From Puccinellia tenuiflora (Eukaryota; Streptophyta; Magnoliopsida; Poales; Poaceae), in assembly GCA_012064385.1 (NCBI GenBank), contig QRDG01000527.1:1594667-1658666 (forward strand): a stretch of 64,000 bases of DNA, given 5' to 3'. A model generated the notes under the pieces. The model saw only the letters and a list, made by a program, of their open reading frames with translations. It made no database searches and was not told where the DNA came from. Every line of letters starts with the position of its first letter. The stretch's first letter is position 1. Below, piece by piece: positions 23,812 to 37,182 of this stretch. A program made the translations under genes and the position numbers.

Positions 23812-23820
23812 GGGGGGGGG
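23812..23820 (+). repeat. Short G run in element B interior
   Basis: A run of G at the end of line 23761 and start of the next differs in length from the homologous place in A near 43085, where it is shorter. It illustrates slippage. Confidence 0.5.
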
Positions 23821-23847
23821 AAATGACCTTGCTTGTCACAGGTTATA

Positions 23848-26800
23848 TGTAGCGCCCCGACCCCGGAATTATACAGAGATACTATGTAACCCACAGGCCA
23901 TGCTACACAATCGAGGGTTACTGGGGTTACCACTCCCAGGCCAAAACCTTTGGCAGGCGTGCTCGGAATGGATCATCGGCAACGCAACACCTCGATCATG
24001 CCATGAACACTAGCATAGCTATCAATGCATAATAGAGAGATCAAGACTGCGGAACATCTGGCACATCACAGACTCTACGACACAAAGAGATCATAGTTCA
24101 ACTCATATAATGAGAAAGATAGCAAATAACACGTCAGAGGTCACAGACCCAACATTACATCAAGCGGAAGCAAATTTAGTTGTCTAAACAACAAGATCGA
24201 AATTATGGCCTCAGAGGCCTACAATAACATATCCCAGCCAGCCTGTTCCATACATCCCAAGCTGCCACCTGGGAACCCCAGACTACTCGTCGATGTCAAC
24301 GTAGAACCCACCTTCCTGTTCGGTGACGTCCTCCTCTGAAACAAATAATAATCAACAAAGAGAGACTGTGTACGACATACTCGCAAGTTTAGTAGGGCGA
24401 TATAGGCCCAATGCTGTTTGGCTCTAAAGTTGTGTAGTAGTTATTTTGCATAAAGCTAATTTTCCTTTCAAACATGACTCATGGCATCGACTACTCAGAA
24501 GGTTTTCTCAAAGGGGATAAGATAGTAAAGTTTTATCTTCGGTTCACCTTGACCAATTATTAGCCAGAAACCACCACTCGTCTCCACCAAGGCACTCCCT
24601 CGAATCACCCTCGAGGAAATGAACCTTTAACACACGTTGCCGAAGCTGCAACCTCTAGTTGCCAAATTTTAATTAAGTTCATGTTCTCTATGGTCTTATC
24701 GTCCGTTCCCAAGTCGTCCATAACCGCGGACACGGATTTCGAAAAGATTAAACCCTGTAGGGGTGTACTGTTTTTTACCACCGGTACCGTCTGGCTCGCC
24801 TGATTAGCTCTCTTCCGGGGAAAGCCGGCGAGTGGGCGCGGTTAGACCTTTACCTTGCATGAGGCTTACTCAAGGATCATCAGTGTGCGGAAGGACAGGT
24901 TCATCGCCTCCAACGCCCTGCCCCGCGGCCACATCCTAAACACCACCGTCCTCATCGAGCCTTTTTCCACCCACACACTCACACGCAAATGGAAAGCTCA
25001 AACTAGAGGACCCTTGACAAGCCCCTTACAAATTATTCGGTCAGTAAGGATTCCATATGTCCCACCGAATGGAAGCACGCTCAGTCTTGGTTCAAGAGGT
25101 AAAGAACTCGCACCTAGGCGGCAAGGATGAGGCAAAACACCATAACCCCGATGGCAACTCATCCAAGCCCTTTTAAGAATTTTTATTAAGTACCACAAAT
25201 ATCCTCCACCTTGTTCGAACTTTCCATCAATTGTCATAATCATGGAAAATAAATTACCGGACATCTAAGCATTAGACTAAGCATGGCTAAGCATATAACC
25301 AACACATATGAATTATCTCAGGCCAACACATCAAACCTATGGTTCATAGGAGCGAAAACATGTATTGGTTTAGGGGACATGCATTTCATAGGATACTCTA
25401 TATCTTGAGCAAAATTGACATTGGAATCGAATGCAATATTATGGTGGATAAAATATTTATATAAAACAATAGGATGTTATATGCCAAGAAGGTTAGGTTA
25501 TCTCTTGCCTTGCTGATAGTGCTGGTCGCGCGGATCGTTGAGGTATTGTGGTGGAACCTCGACTCCGGAATCTACCGAAACACAAACAATAACAGGAAAC
25601 GAAATAAATAACACGAATACAGGAAATGAAATAAATAATAGGAAATGAAATAAATAACACGAAATAAATAACATGAATAAATAACTCATGATGAGATGGT
25701 CAAATTATGCATTGAAATGGTCTTGGGCATGTCCCACAAGTTAAATGGAACCCCTAAAATAATTATTGCAATTAACGGGTTATATCTCCATATTTAACTT
25801 AGTGGACTAAGCATTTATCCAAAATGTCCAGTAGTAAACTATGAGTTCTACATGCATGAGAATGACATTATTAGATAGGTATTGTTCTCCTGATCATTTT
25901 GGTACTTCGTTTGCAATTTTTCGATTAACGATGAAGAAATGGTGATTTAAACGGCCATTCAATTTAAATCATTTTAACCATTTCGAAAATGACAAGAAAG
26001 GAAAAGTTGTTTTCATGCTGTGAAATTAACATATCTAAACAGCCCTTGAGTTGCTGATCATTTGGGCTATTAAACAAAGGAAAAGTTATGAATTTCCCAA
26101 AATGTGATTTAAATCTGCCCTTTTAATTAACTTTTATAAACAGAACTAAAATTAATTCTACAAATATCTCAAATGACATAAACTTGTTGTTCATAATTTT
26201 TTTGAACAATTTGATAGCTCATTCATAATTTTGGGACAATTATTTCTCAAGTTATGCATTTTCCAAGTTTTGCTTATAATCTACCATCTTATTTATTTCA
26301 ATTTAACAACAAATTAGAATATTCATTTTAACATGTAAATAGGACTAACAGGTAGATATTATTTCCCTGAACATTTTGAGACCTTAAATATATTTTTTGG
26401 AGCAAGTATGAGGAAGTTATGAATTTTCCAAGTTGGACTTTAATTCTGCCATTTTGTAATTATTAAATAGAGGCAAATTAACTTGGTCAAAAGGTCAAGG
26501 CAAGGGTAGTAACATGTAGAGTTTCTTCTCCTGAGCATTTTGACATATTGTTTGCATTTTTCTGATTTGTTGTTCAAAAGATATTCAAATTCTAAGTTTG
26601 AATCAAATTTCTGCCTTTTTATTTATTTTCCTAAAACTGCCCGATTCGTTTTGTACCCAGGGCCAGCTAGCCACACCTGCTGTCGGCTGGGACCAGGGCC
26701 ACGTCAGCGGCCACGTTGGCACCCAGGCCCACGGGCAGGTTTGACTACGGCGAAGCGCAGACCGGCGCGCACGGAGGCGACGCTACGAGGCGAACTAGCC

Positions 26801-28093
26801 CTAATGGAAGCTACGGGCGTGCTCTACGTGACAAGGTGAACTAGGCAGCGGCGACGCGTGACCATTTGGTCACTGGAGGAGCTCCGGCAACCACTCCGCA
26901 TGGCGGCGGACGGCGGCTCTCGACGGGATCTAGCTACGGAGGGGGGGGGGGAGAGAGGGATATGAGGTCTCGGAGGTGGCCCGGCTCACCCTGAGTACAA
27001 GGGCGCGGCCGGTGAGGTCGGGGGAGGCCGGAATCATCGACGATCTTGCCCGGAGCGCGGCGGCCATAGAGGAAGAAGACGACGTCGAGCTCGTGAACGG
27101 AGGCGCCCCGGCTCGATTCCTTCGACGACGAGGTCGAGTAAGGCGATGCGGAGGCGGTGCGCCGGCTCGATCTGCTCCGGGCTTCCTAGAATGGCGGCGA
27201 TGCGCGACATCGACCTCGGGTTCGTCCATGGCACTAGCTAGGGTTAGGGTTCCGGGAAAAAGAATACTGGCGAGGGAGAGAGTGAGGGGAGAGAGAAAGT
27301 AGAGGGCCTCGGGGACGCCCTTATCCACCACGGCATCGTGCGGCGCGGCGAGTTGGCGAGCTGGTGCGGCATGGCGCCAGTGCCATTCGGTCGCTACAGG
27401 GAGGAGGAGGACGATGCTATTACAGAAAACCCCCTGGCTTCCTTTTCTATTTTTCTTTTAAAGTGAAAACAGCAGATTTTGACAATTTATTTGAGGCCTT
27501 TAAACATTTAGAACCTCCACTAAGATTTGGAAAAATTCATGTAGGTTTCCCATATCTTTTAGAACCTCCACTAAGATTTGGGTTGCAAAATAAAAAGTTT
27601 TGAGCAACATTTGTTCATAGGACTTACAAATGGCAATTTCATAATTTCCAAAAATTCATTGACTTGGGGTACTTAAACAATTCAATAAATTATAAAAATA
27701 TTTATGGAGGCTCATAATATTATAGGGAAGCTCCCCATAATTTTATTTGAATTTTTTGACAAGTTGAACTTGGTTTAAAAATTAGGAAATGATTTGTACC
27801 CATTTTGAATTCTCAAATTTATTTATTTGCTCTGCAAGGAATTGCCTTTGACAAATATTTATCAAATTTATCCTTGAGCTTCCTGTACAAATTGGAGACT
27901 CAAGAACAATTGGTTTTGTCAATTTGAGTAATGTATTTGGTTTGAAATTTGGGAAGGTTTTGCTTCCCTTTTTATTTGTGTTCCAATTGTTGCTTTATTA
28001 ACTTAGCAATTTAAATATGTATGTCATGATGCAATGAAAAGAAAAAGTGAAAATTTGGCCCATATTTTAGGGTACCAAACTGGGGCTGTTACA
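23848..28093 (-). mobile_element. Large solo LTR (4246 bp)
   Basis: Starts tgtagcgccccgaccccgga and ends ggggctgttaca, with TG/CA boundaries and an exact 5-bp duplication ttata (23843-23847 and 28094-28098). The empty site is seen in element A near 43110-43120. No second LTR or interior is present, so it formed by recombination between the LTRs. The size recalls LARD-type elements such as Sukkula; the family is not assigned. Read on the minus strand, 26900-27340 resembles a promoter and leader of a retroelement (GC-rich, repeated cctctc words, an ATG near 27230), so minus orientation is favoured. Confidence 0.88.
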
Positions 28094-28098
28094 TTATA

Positions 28099-30616
28099 TC
28101 TAGCTTCGCTACTGCTTCCTCATGAGCTAAAAACAGATGCACAAAAAGGAGCATTTTGAATATTTTAAAGGTAGCACATGACAAATTTACTTGGAGTGGC
28201 AAGGAAATACCACATATAGGAATTTATGGTGGACGCTTTGGAAAGACTGGTTTTAAGGATTTTGGATGCATGAGCAACATTCTCGGTCAGTACATGTGAA
28301 GGAAATAGATTGGGAAGCGACAACTAGGAGAGCAATACTTGTCATAATCATGCTTTGCGACAAAACAATATTAAACAAGGCATAAAAGTGACATCAATAT
28401 TTTGAGGCAAAAAGTTCAACGAGGCGTGGGACTTTCTTTTCGTCAATCATGTGTAAACATGTGCCAAGTCAATCCAACATGAATTATTCGGAGGAGGATA
28501 CCACACTACCATACCATCTTATGAGTAAAACAATGCATGTTAACATCAAAAATAACATATTATGCACTCCTAATTAACAAATTGATACTAATCATAAGAA
28601 ACACAAATTTCTAAACAATATTATTCACACATCATTTTTAAGTTTCAACAAGTAATCCAACAACCAAATAAACTCCCAATCAACTCTCCAAACAGGGGAT
28701 AAATAAAATATATGACAATCAGCTCATTTATGTAAACGGTGTTTTGATACTAAGACAAATAAGTACTAAGATACACACGCTCCAAGTTTATGCAAGTTTC
28801 TATGTTGCTCAAAAAAAAAGTTTGAAGGTTTGCAAACCGAGTGATTGTTGATGTTGAGGGATGCGGACACACCCCCAAGCTTATTGCTTTGACCATCCTT
28901 GGATATTTCTCAGTTCGGTGTTCCTTCATTTCCTGTGACAAAACTTCAACACAAAAACTCTCCCATTCTTTTCTACGGTTAGACATTAGGGCAATAGATA
29001 ATATTTCCAATGTGCTGCCATTAAACCTAATCAAATTTTGTTTTCATGTTAAAGAGAGGTTGCTGAAGTGGACAACTTCTAAATGAAAGGTAAGATCCAA
29101 AAAGAATCAAATAAAAATGCAAACAGGCCACTCTTACAACAAAAGTCAAAATCTGTCCGGAAAAGAGCAGCTGGAAAACACAAATTTTAAGTACACTTAA
29201 TCGTCTCAGGAATTTTTTCCAATATTTGTGCGTGCAGAGGATTAGATGATACTTAATCTGTTAAATTTTCGTGATTTTTAGAATTTCCAGTAAAATATGA
29301 AAAATCACGAAGTGAGCAGCAGATGCTGAAAACCGAAAAAAACCTTAAATATGCATCAACTAAAACTAAATGAGTAAAACTAGTACTTTATTTTTGAAGA
29401 GCTAAAATACCAAAGGGTAACACAAAAACAAACTGAAAGTAAAAACAAACCGATGCTCCAATAATAGCACATAATATGTGAAACAATAAAAATATAGTAC
29501 CACAGGTGAAAACTGATGATTGTCGATGAAGAAGGGGATGCCTTGGGCATCCCCAAGCTTAGACGCTTGTGACTTCTTGTATATTTCAGAGGAGGTCCAT
29601 GGGAACCTCTCCAAGATTGAGCTTTTATCCCTTCTTGATCTTCTTTCATCACTTCGCTGTTGAATACTTGAAAACTTCCTTCACACAAAACTTCTAATAA
29701 ACTTCATTAGAGGGTTAGTTCTCAAACAAAATAATCCACCTTCAGTTCTCACTTAACAAATTAAATGCACTTGTTCCTAAACATTAGCTACTGCCACAAA
29801 GATCTAAGTGATGCTCCGGGATCAAAAGAACTCCACTTTGCCCGTAAAAAAAGCAATGCAAGAACAAAGACAAAATCTGTCAAAAACAGAACAGAATGTA
29901 AAGATGGTTTTTTTCCGGGAAAATAGGACACCTCGAATCAGAAAACTTAAAACTAATGAAAGTTAGAAAAAACCCTGATGCTTACTGTAAAAAATTTGCA
30001 GACCCAGATCATGTTCTGTGATTTTTTAGAATTTCGTACGGTGACAGACAGAAATCTGTTTCTGGACAGCAACTCAAAAATTTAACTTTTCTCTCATTAG
30101 AGGCTATTCTTGGCACAAAAACCAAAACAAAAAGGATACAAGGGAGTTGATATAGAGGTAACAACACCCAAACACAAAGAAAAACAAAAAGAAACTGGAA
30201 GTAAGAATAAAATGGGTTGCCTCCCATGAGCGTTTTTCTTTAATGCCTTTTAGCTAGGCTTATTTTAATGATGCTCTCATAAGAATAAGAGTTGAAACAA
30301 TAAGTAGAGCATCAAGGAGTAAATATCAAACAAATTTAAATCTAACCCTCTTCCTATGCATAGGAATCTTGTAAGAAAATAAAACATTGTAACATAATGT
30401 GACTAGCATAGTAAGGCAAAACAAATGCAACTTCAAAACTTTTAACATAAAGAGAGGAGGCTAAACACTATTGAGATATTTAGAACCATGTTTTACTCTC
30501 TCAAAATAAATTTCAGTAGCAACATAATTTTTTTTAATAACATAGGTGTCACAATAAAATTCTTGCAAAAGTCCACATGCATACAATTATTATATAAGGA
30601 CAATATGAGTAATATA
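28099..30616 (-). other. Element B interior, middle part, non-coding
   Basis: Continues the B interior after the solo LTR. Contains the recurring words gaaggggatgccttgggcat and ccccaagctta and the minus-strand frame 29380-29688 (about 100 residues with a hydrophobic C-terminal half). No enzyme domain is seen. Confidence 0.6.
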
Positions 30617-30621
30617 GATCA

Positions 30622-32468
30622 TGATGGGGTCGTTGCATAGAAAACAAAATTTTTCCTACGAAACAAGCGGAAGAAACCCCAAGGATCTAGATCTATTAGA
30701 CGAAGGTAGCGAAGATGAGATCCAATCTCTTACCCTTGAAGATCAACAAACGCGTTTTGTCGGTGCAGGGGTTGGCTAGTCGATCCCCGCAACTAGACTC
30801 ATCTAGTCGCGAGGAGATGTATTTCCTCGAAGTCCAATCCGACGAAGTGCCACAAGGGGCAGCACCTCCGCGGTATCCACACGTACGGCTCGATGTAGAT
30901 CTCCTCCTTCTTGATCCCGCAAGCAAGGTGGAGATGGCTAGATGGATCTCGGCACCACGACGGTTGTGGTGGCGTTGATGGTGTAGTGCTCCGTCCGACA
31001 GGGCTTCGCCAAGCCATGTGAGAGGGAGAGGGAGAGGACAAGGCGCAGCAGCCCTTTAGGGCAAAGGGGTGGTGCGGCTAGAGGTGGAGGTCTAGGCGGC
31101 GGCAGCCCTCCGGGGAGAGATGGCGCGCGGCTAGGGCAAGGGAGGAGGAGGGGTGCGGCTAGGCAAGATGAGGGGCAGCCAAGGGTGTGCCGCACCCCCT
31201 CCCCTCTCCCCTTTATATAGTGGGCGGCTAGGGTTTGGGGAGGGCTGGCCGCCCCCCCCCTTTCCTTGGCCCCCAAGTTGGGGCGCCCCCTCTTGGGCCT
31301 CACGCATGGGCCCCTTGGGGCTGGGTGGTGCGGCTGGCCCTAGGCCAGTCCATCACCCTTTTATCCCATGTGGGCCCCATACTCCTATGGGCCCCACTTC
31401 TAGACTCCTCTAGAACCTTCTAGAATATTCCGGAACCCTTCCAGAAAAAACCCCGGAACTTTTCCGATACCTCCGGAAACCACTTTCCTTATATGAATCT
31501 TATTCTCCGGACTACTCCGGAACTCCTCGTGATGTCCAGGATCCTATCCGAGACTCCGAATCACCATTCGTTAATTCCATCAATTATCTCATCGTTAACC
31601 CTAGCTACATCGGAGCGTTAAGTGTGTGACCCTACGGGTTCGAGAACATGCAGACATGATCATATCAATAATCAACAGCGGGACCGGGATGTCCATATTG
31701 ACTCCTACATATTCAACGAAGTTCTTTATCGATTGAACCACGATGCCGGAGATTCTTAATCTCGTATACGATTCCCTTTGTCTCACCGATATTTAATTTG
31801 CCCGAGATTTGATCGTCGATATCTCCATATCTAGTTCTATCTCGTTACCTGGCAAATTCTCTTTACTCGTCCATAATATAGGATCTCCGTGATTAACACT
31901 TAATCACATGGTTGCAACCTTTCTTGATGCTATATTACCGAGAGGGCCCAGAGATATCTTTTCCGTCACAAGGAAGGACAAATCCCAGTCTTGATTCATG
32001 TCACCCAACAAATACCATCGGAGATACCTGAAAGCCACCTTTATAATCACCCAGTTACGAAGTGACGTTTGATGTCCACAAAGTATTCCTCCGGTAAACG
32101 GGAGTGACATAATCTCATGGTCTAAGTAAACTATACTTGGCATACAAAAAGTGTTGGCAATAAAACTGTTGTGACACGATCAATTGCAACTCTTTATTAT
32201 TTGGGTCTTGTCCATCACATCATTACTCCTAATGATATGACTCCGTTATCAAGTGACTATAACAAGTCCATGGTTAGGAAACTCTAACCATCTCTTGACT
32301 AACGAACTAGTCCGGTAGAGGCTTACTAGGGACACCTGGTTGTTTATATTCCACACATGTATTATGTTTCCGGTTAATACAATTATAGCATGGAGAATAA
32401 ACTATTATCATAAACATGAATATGCTAATAAACCATTTTATTATTGCCTCTAGGGCATATTCCCAACA
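30622..32468 (-). repeat. Copia element F, left (3') LTR
   Basis: On the minus strand it starts TGTTGGGAATATGCCCTAGA, the Angela/BARE/WIS-type start. A TATA-like ctatataaagg (minus) lies at about 31211-31221. Confidence 0.92.
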
Positions 32469-32482
32469 GTCTCCCACTTGCA
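32469..32482 (-). promoter_or_regulatory. Polypurine tract of Copia element F
   Basis: The minus-strand sequence caagtgggagac lies directly before the 3' LTR. It is the usual plus-strand primer position in this lineage. Confidence 0.75.
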
Positions 32483-35463
32483 CTAGAGTCAATAATCTAG
32501 TTTACATTTTCTCGATCCAACACTCATGGTGTCTAACACTCATGGAGTCTCAGTGCTGATCATGTTTGCTTGTGGAAGAGGTTCTGTCCGTGTTCTGTAC
32601 TATACAGTTCTTTATGTTCTTTGCAAAACGTCAACGTCACCTAATTTGACATTACTTTATCATCTCATGATAAACCTATTATCATCACATGATAATTCAC
32701 ATCATCACATGATGAATATAATATATTTGGTTAGAGAGTGAGATTTTCGTTTCCCTTTTATGCCTACATGACGTATGATCAGTCAAAAGGAACTTTCACA
32801 TAGCATGTGCACCCGGAACTCACTCAATCTTGAAACAAAATTTCTCAAACCATAATATTATATCTTTTGATCCTTGAATTAATCATATACTCCTATATGT
32901 TGTAGACTCACAAATCGACAGTGCTATAAAGTCACTTCGATATTTTCGATCATGCTTTCGCTGCGCTTCTGCTATCATGAGATCCCCAATCTAGTTTGGT
33001 TTTATGACTTCAACCAAGTCTACCGATCTCTAGATTCTATTATCTCAACTCCATGAAAAATGACTCCTCATTTAACATGTTCTTCTAACCAAGAACTTGG
33101 GTCACATATCGTCAAATACAAACACATGGTTCTTATATGTTTAGTCCTATGAACGATTCATAGCGAATTCTAACATATCCTCCAACCATCATTTTTGTAC
33201 TGAGTTATCAACTCAATGTTTCACCTATTTTTCACAAGCAGATGAACCTTTCTTCTCTTGTTTTATTTTGAACTCCTTCAAAATCTTACTTAGGTTAAAC
33301 ATCATGACATAATGCTTTATCAAACATATCTATCCTCCATAGATACATCCATCTCCATGGATATTTGACGTTTCAAACTAACTTCATAAGTTATACGTTG
33401 GTTCCTGACTTATTTACAACATTTATGAAATCTCCATTTCACACAAACAAGATGTTGTAAACTCCCACTCAAATATACACCATACACATATTAAATTGTG
33501 AAACCTCTTTGGCTCCCACTCAGAAATATGTTATCATTATATTTGACCATGATTTAACTAGCTCCCACTCAAACATATGTCACCACATATTTTGATCTTG
33601 GAAAATAGTTTCTGCTCTAACTTAATATATGTCACCACATATTTTAATTAGATCACACTCGTGTATTTTCTCGATATTTTGGACACCTCCAAAATTCTTA
33701 ATTAACTATTAATATCGAGAACTCTTTATACGAAACGCTAGTACTTTACTAGCTTTAAGTTTTATTTATTCCCTGCAAAACCCCTTTTGAGGAATAAATA
33801 TGTGAAACATCACTTTCACAAAATCAAGCAACAATTACTTTGTGATTTAAACTTAACATCGAATGACTCTTAGTCACTTTCGTATTAAGGTTTCTATTTC
33901 TTCTTTGTAGTTTCGCAGGTATGTCTTGTTTCTCAAACATGACAAGTAAATCATGAATATTATTTTGTAACCTGACAAAATTTTATATTCTTGAATCCTA
34001 CTTTTCTTTAGACAAGCTAAACCGAAATTCAATGATCACCATCATCAATTCCTTTATGTGTCAAGTTTTAACCAACATAGCACTTTACATATGTGCCACT
34101 TGATACATAAACTAGCAAGGTTTTAGCTTTTCCATTCCATCAATTCTTTTATCAATGAAACCTTTTCACGATAAATCCACTAAAACATTCAACACAATCA
34201 ACAATTGATTTGTCCCTTTTAGTCTCTCATTGTGGAATCTCTATTCATAGTCACATATGAATATACTACAAACTTTATTTGCAATAGTTTCTAATTATCT
34301 CATAATTAATGAAACCACTGTTTCACATAACTCACATGCGAAATGCAAATCATTAAATAGATCCTTATTTCTAAACAGAGTGTTTATCAAATAAATCTAA
34401 ATGCTATTATCAAACCCTCGAAATAAAACCCTTCTTTGAGACCACACAATATCAAATATTGTGTGATTACAATATCTTAGGACATATCAAACTCCTTTGA
34501 AATATTCTAAACATTGTAATTTGTGATAACACTTCTCACAAGTCCGCACACTAACATATAACTCAAATATTTTGTCTCTTTTGATCAAATCATAAAGACT
34601 CAATTTTCTTGTTAACTTAATATCCTAAACTCCAGAAATTTATTTGATCTCATCAAATATCATAACTCGAATAAATACACCTATTTAATCATTTATGATG
34701 GAGTACACAAAATAATGACATCTAACATTTGCTGAAAATACAACCAACACTTGTGTTTATTTTCGGCAATTCATGGCACTCTTCCAAAGGGTGGCATTTT
34801 AGTCATAATCCTTACAATAAGGCGCATTGATAAAACATCAAAATGTTTATTCAATATTCAGCACGACTAAAACAATTGTCATTATTAAGTTTTGGATATT
34901 TTAGTATGTCTCTTATTTTATAAATGTTCAACCAATTTATCATCTAGATTATAATAAGAATAATACACTTATAATCGAAACTTGTGATTTCCAAAAAGGA
35001 TCACTCATGAAAATAGAACAACCATTGTCTTTGACATGAATAACCGTCTCACATGAGCAAGACACACTAATTAAAATCACACTTAATTCGATTACAAAAC
35101 TTATTCAAATCCTCTAATCCAAATGATAAATGTAGAGACAGATCGTTGCCCAGCATCAACTCCTTGATTGCCGCCATTCCGCAACGTCTTCCCATATCCT
35201 TTATGCAAATCTCAAGCAGCAGGTTCTGTTTTCATAAAACAGAATGAGTATCAAATACTTATCGAAACCGCCACAATTGCAATTTGGACTTAAACACTTA
35301 TAACTTGTATATCAAAATATACTTTCTGCATTGCCAACTTCTCCTGCTATGGGTTCCACATTGACATGACGCAGCCGAGACACAAACTCACAGAAAGTGA
35401 TCAAATCCCTTCCCATGACCTAGTCTCCGACACAATTCTTGAAGCTGGGGTGAAGCTAGCGTA
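32483..35463 (-). other. Copia element F interior, non-coding
   Basis: About 3 kb of AT-rich sequence where pol should lie. Short repeated words such as catatgtcaccacatatttt are present. No conserved Copia integrase or RT motif can be read on either strand. Confidence 0.6.
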
Positions 35464-35739
35464 TCACCCCACTATCGCGAAACCGTCATTCAACTCGTGG
35501 TTCCAAACAAGCACTAGACGATGATGTATCTTATGCATTATCCTCAGGTGTTGTTCCAAGCAAGTGTTCTCTTCCATCTTGAGTGAAAGAAAACCGTTTA
35601 GACATTCGAACCTTGCAATTCTAACTTGCGCTGAAAAACTATTTTTCAACTCACCAACAATCTCCATTGCAGTCAAGTTCTTGAATTGTTTACTTAGGTC
35701 AGAATTCATGAAGGTGCACATCTTCCACTTGACTTTCAA
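35464..35739 (-). pseudogene. Copia gag remnant
   Basis: A 91-residue frame contains LTAMEIVGELKNSF, RIARFECLNGFLSLKM and MHKIHHRLV, in the order and style of Copia gag (UBN2-type) proteins. It lacks the N-terminal part and the zinc knuckle. The frame is open but only a fragment of a normal gag of about 250 residues or more. Confidence 0.65.
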
Positions 35740-37168
35740 GTAGGTGGTTCAAAACCACTCCATGTACTCTTCATCGCTTGCAGAAAAGTTTTGGGTTTAT
35801 CTCCTATTGGTTCTTCTAGCACGTAGAGCTGATCATTGGTGTGTAGGACTTCTTTCAGGACGCAGGTACTACTCAACAAATTTGACCCATCGAGACGCAG
35901 TTTTTCAGCAACGAACTGACTACCGTAGTCAACCATGATCTACAAGGATTTTTGCAAAGACATCTGGACTTTTGTTTATGATAATTTTAGTTCATCTTAA
36001 TGAACTCCCACTAAACTCAACATCTCTCTGGTTGTTTAGTGACACACGATCCAAATCCACTACACCACAACCGATCATCACGTGAGATGATGTAGCTTCA
36101 ATGGTGAACATCGCCATGTTGATCATATCATCCATATGACTCGTGTTTATCCTTTCGGCTCTTGTGTTCCGAGGCCATGTCTGTACATGCTAGGCTCGTC
36201 AAGGAAACCGTAGTATTTTCGCATGTGTAAATCTGGCTTACACCCGTTGTATGTGAACGTTGAATCTATCACACCCGATCATCACGTGGTGTCTCAAAAC
36301 GACGAACTTTCGCAACGGTGCATACTAGGGAAGAACACTTCTTGATATTAACGTGAGAGATCACCTTATCATGCTACCGTCGCGATCACATCTAAGCAAA
36401 ACAATAAGGTGCACAAAAGGGATTAACATCACATGCAATTCATAATTGTGATATGATATGGCCTTTCTTCTTATGCTTTTTGATCACCATCTTCAAAGCA
36501 CCGGCAAGATCTCCATCTCCGGCATGATCTCCATCATCGTGGCACCATCACCATGGTTGTCCACCAACTATTGCAACTACAACTAATGCTACTCTTAGCA
36601 ATAAAGTAAAGCAATTACATGGTGATTCAATGACACGCAGGTCACATAAAATAAAAGACAACCATATGGCTCCAGCCGGTTGCCGTACTCGTCGACATGC
36701 AAGTCGCGAAAGATTACAAACATGATCATTGCATACATTATCACAAATCACATATTGGCCATACCACATCACATGACCCCCTCTGCAAAAACAAGTTAGA
36801 CGTCCTCTACTTTGTTTATGCAATTTTTACGTGGCTTGGGTCAACGAGATAGAACCGTTCTAATCTACGCAAAACCACAACGGTGATATAGTAGTTGCTT
36901 ATTTACTCATCCTTTTGAAAGGCCTTCCATTGAAAATTGCATCTTCACTAAAGCAAGAGAAACAGACACCCGCCAACCACTTATGCAAAACAAGTTGCAT
37001 GTCAATCGTGGAACCGGTCTCTCGTGCGTGGACGAGTAAGGTTGGTCCGGGCCGCTTCATCTCACAATACCGCAAAGACGCAAAGTGCACGCGAGAAGGT
37101 AGCAACATAAAATATCAACGCCCACAACACTTGTGTTCTAATCGCACCAACATCTACGAATAGATCTA

Positions 37169-37182
37169 GGCTCTGATACCAC
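37169..37182 (-). promoter_or_regulatory. Primer-binding site of Copia element F
   Basis: On the minus strand the 5' LTR is followed by gtggtatcagagcc, which contains TGGTATCAGAGC, the complement of the 3' end of initiator tRNA-Met used by plant Copia elements. Confidence 0.9.

Noticed and set aside
26976..27302. Possible host gene exon in the 4.2-kb LTR
   Set aside because: It lies within an LTR bounded by exact target duplications; more likely retroelement promoter and leader sequence.
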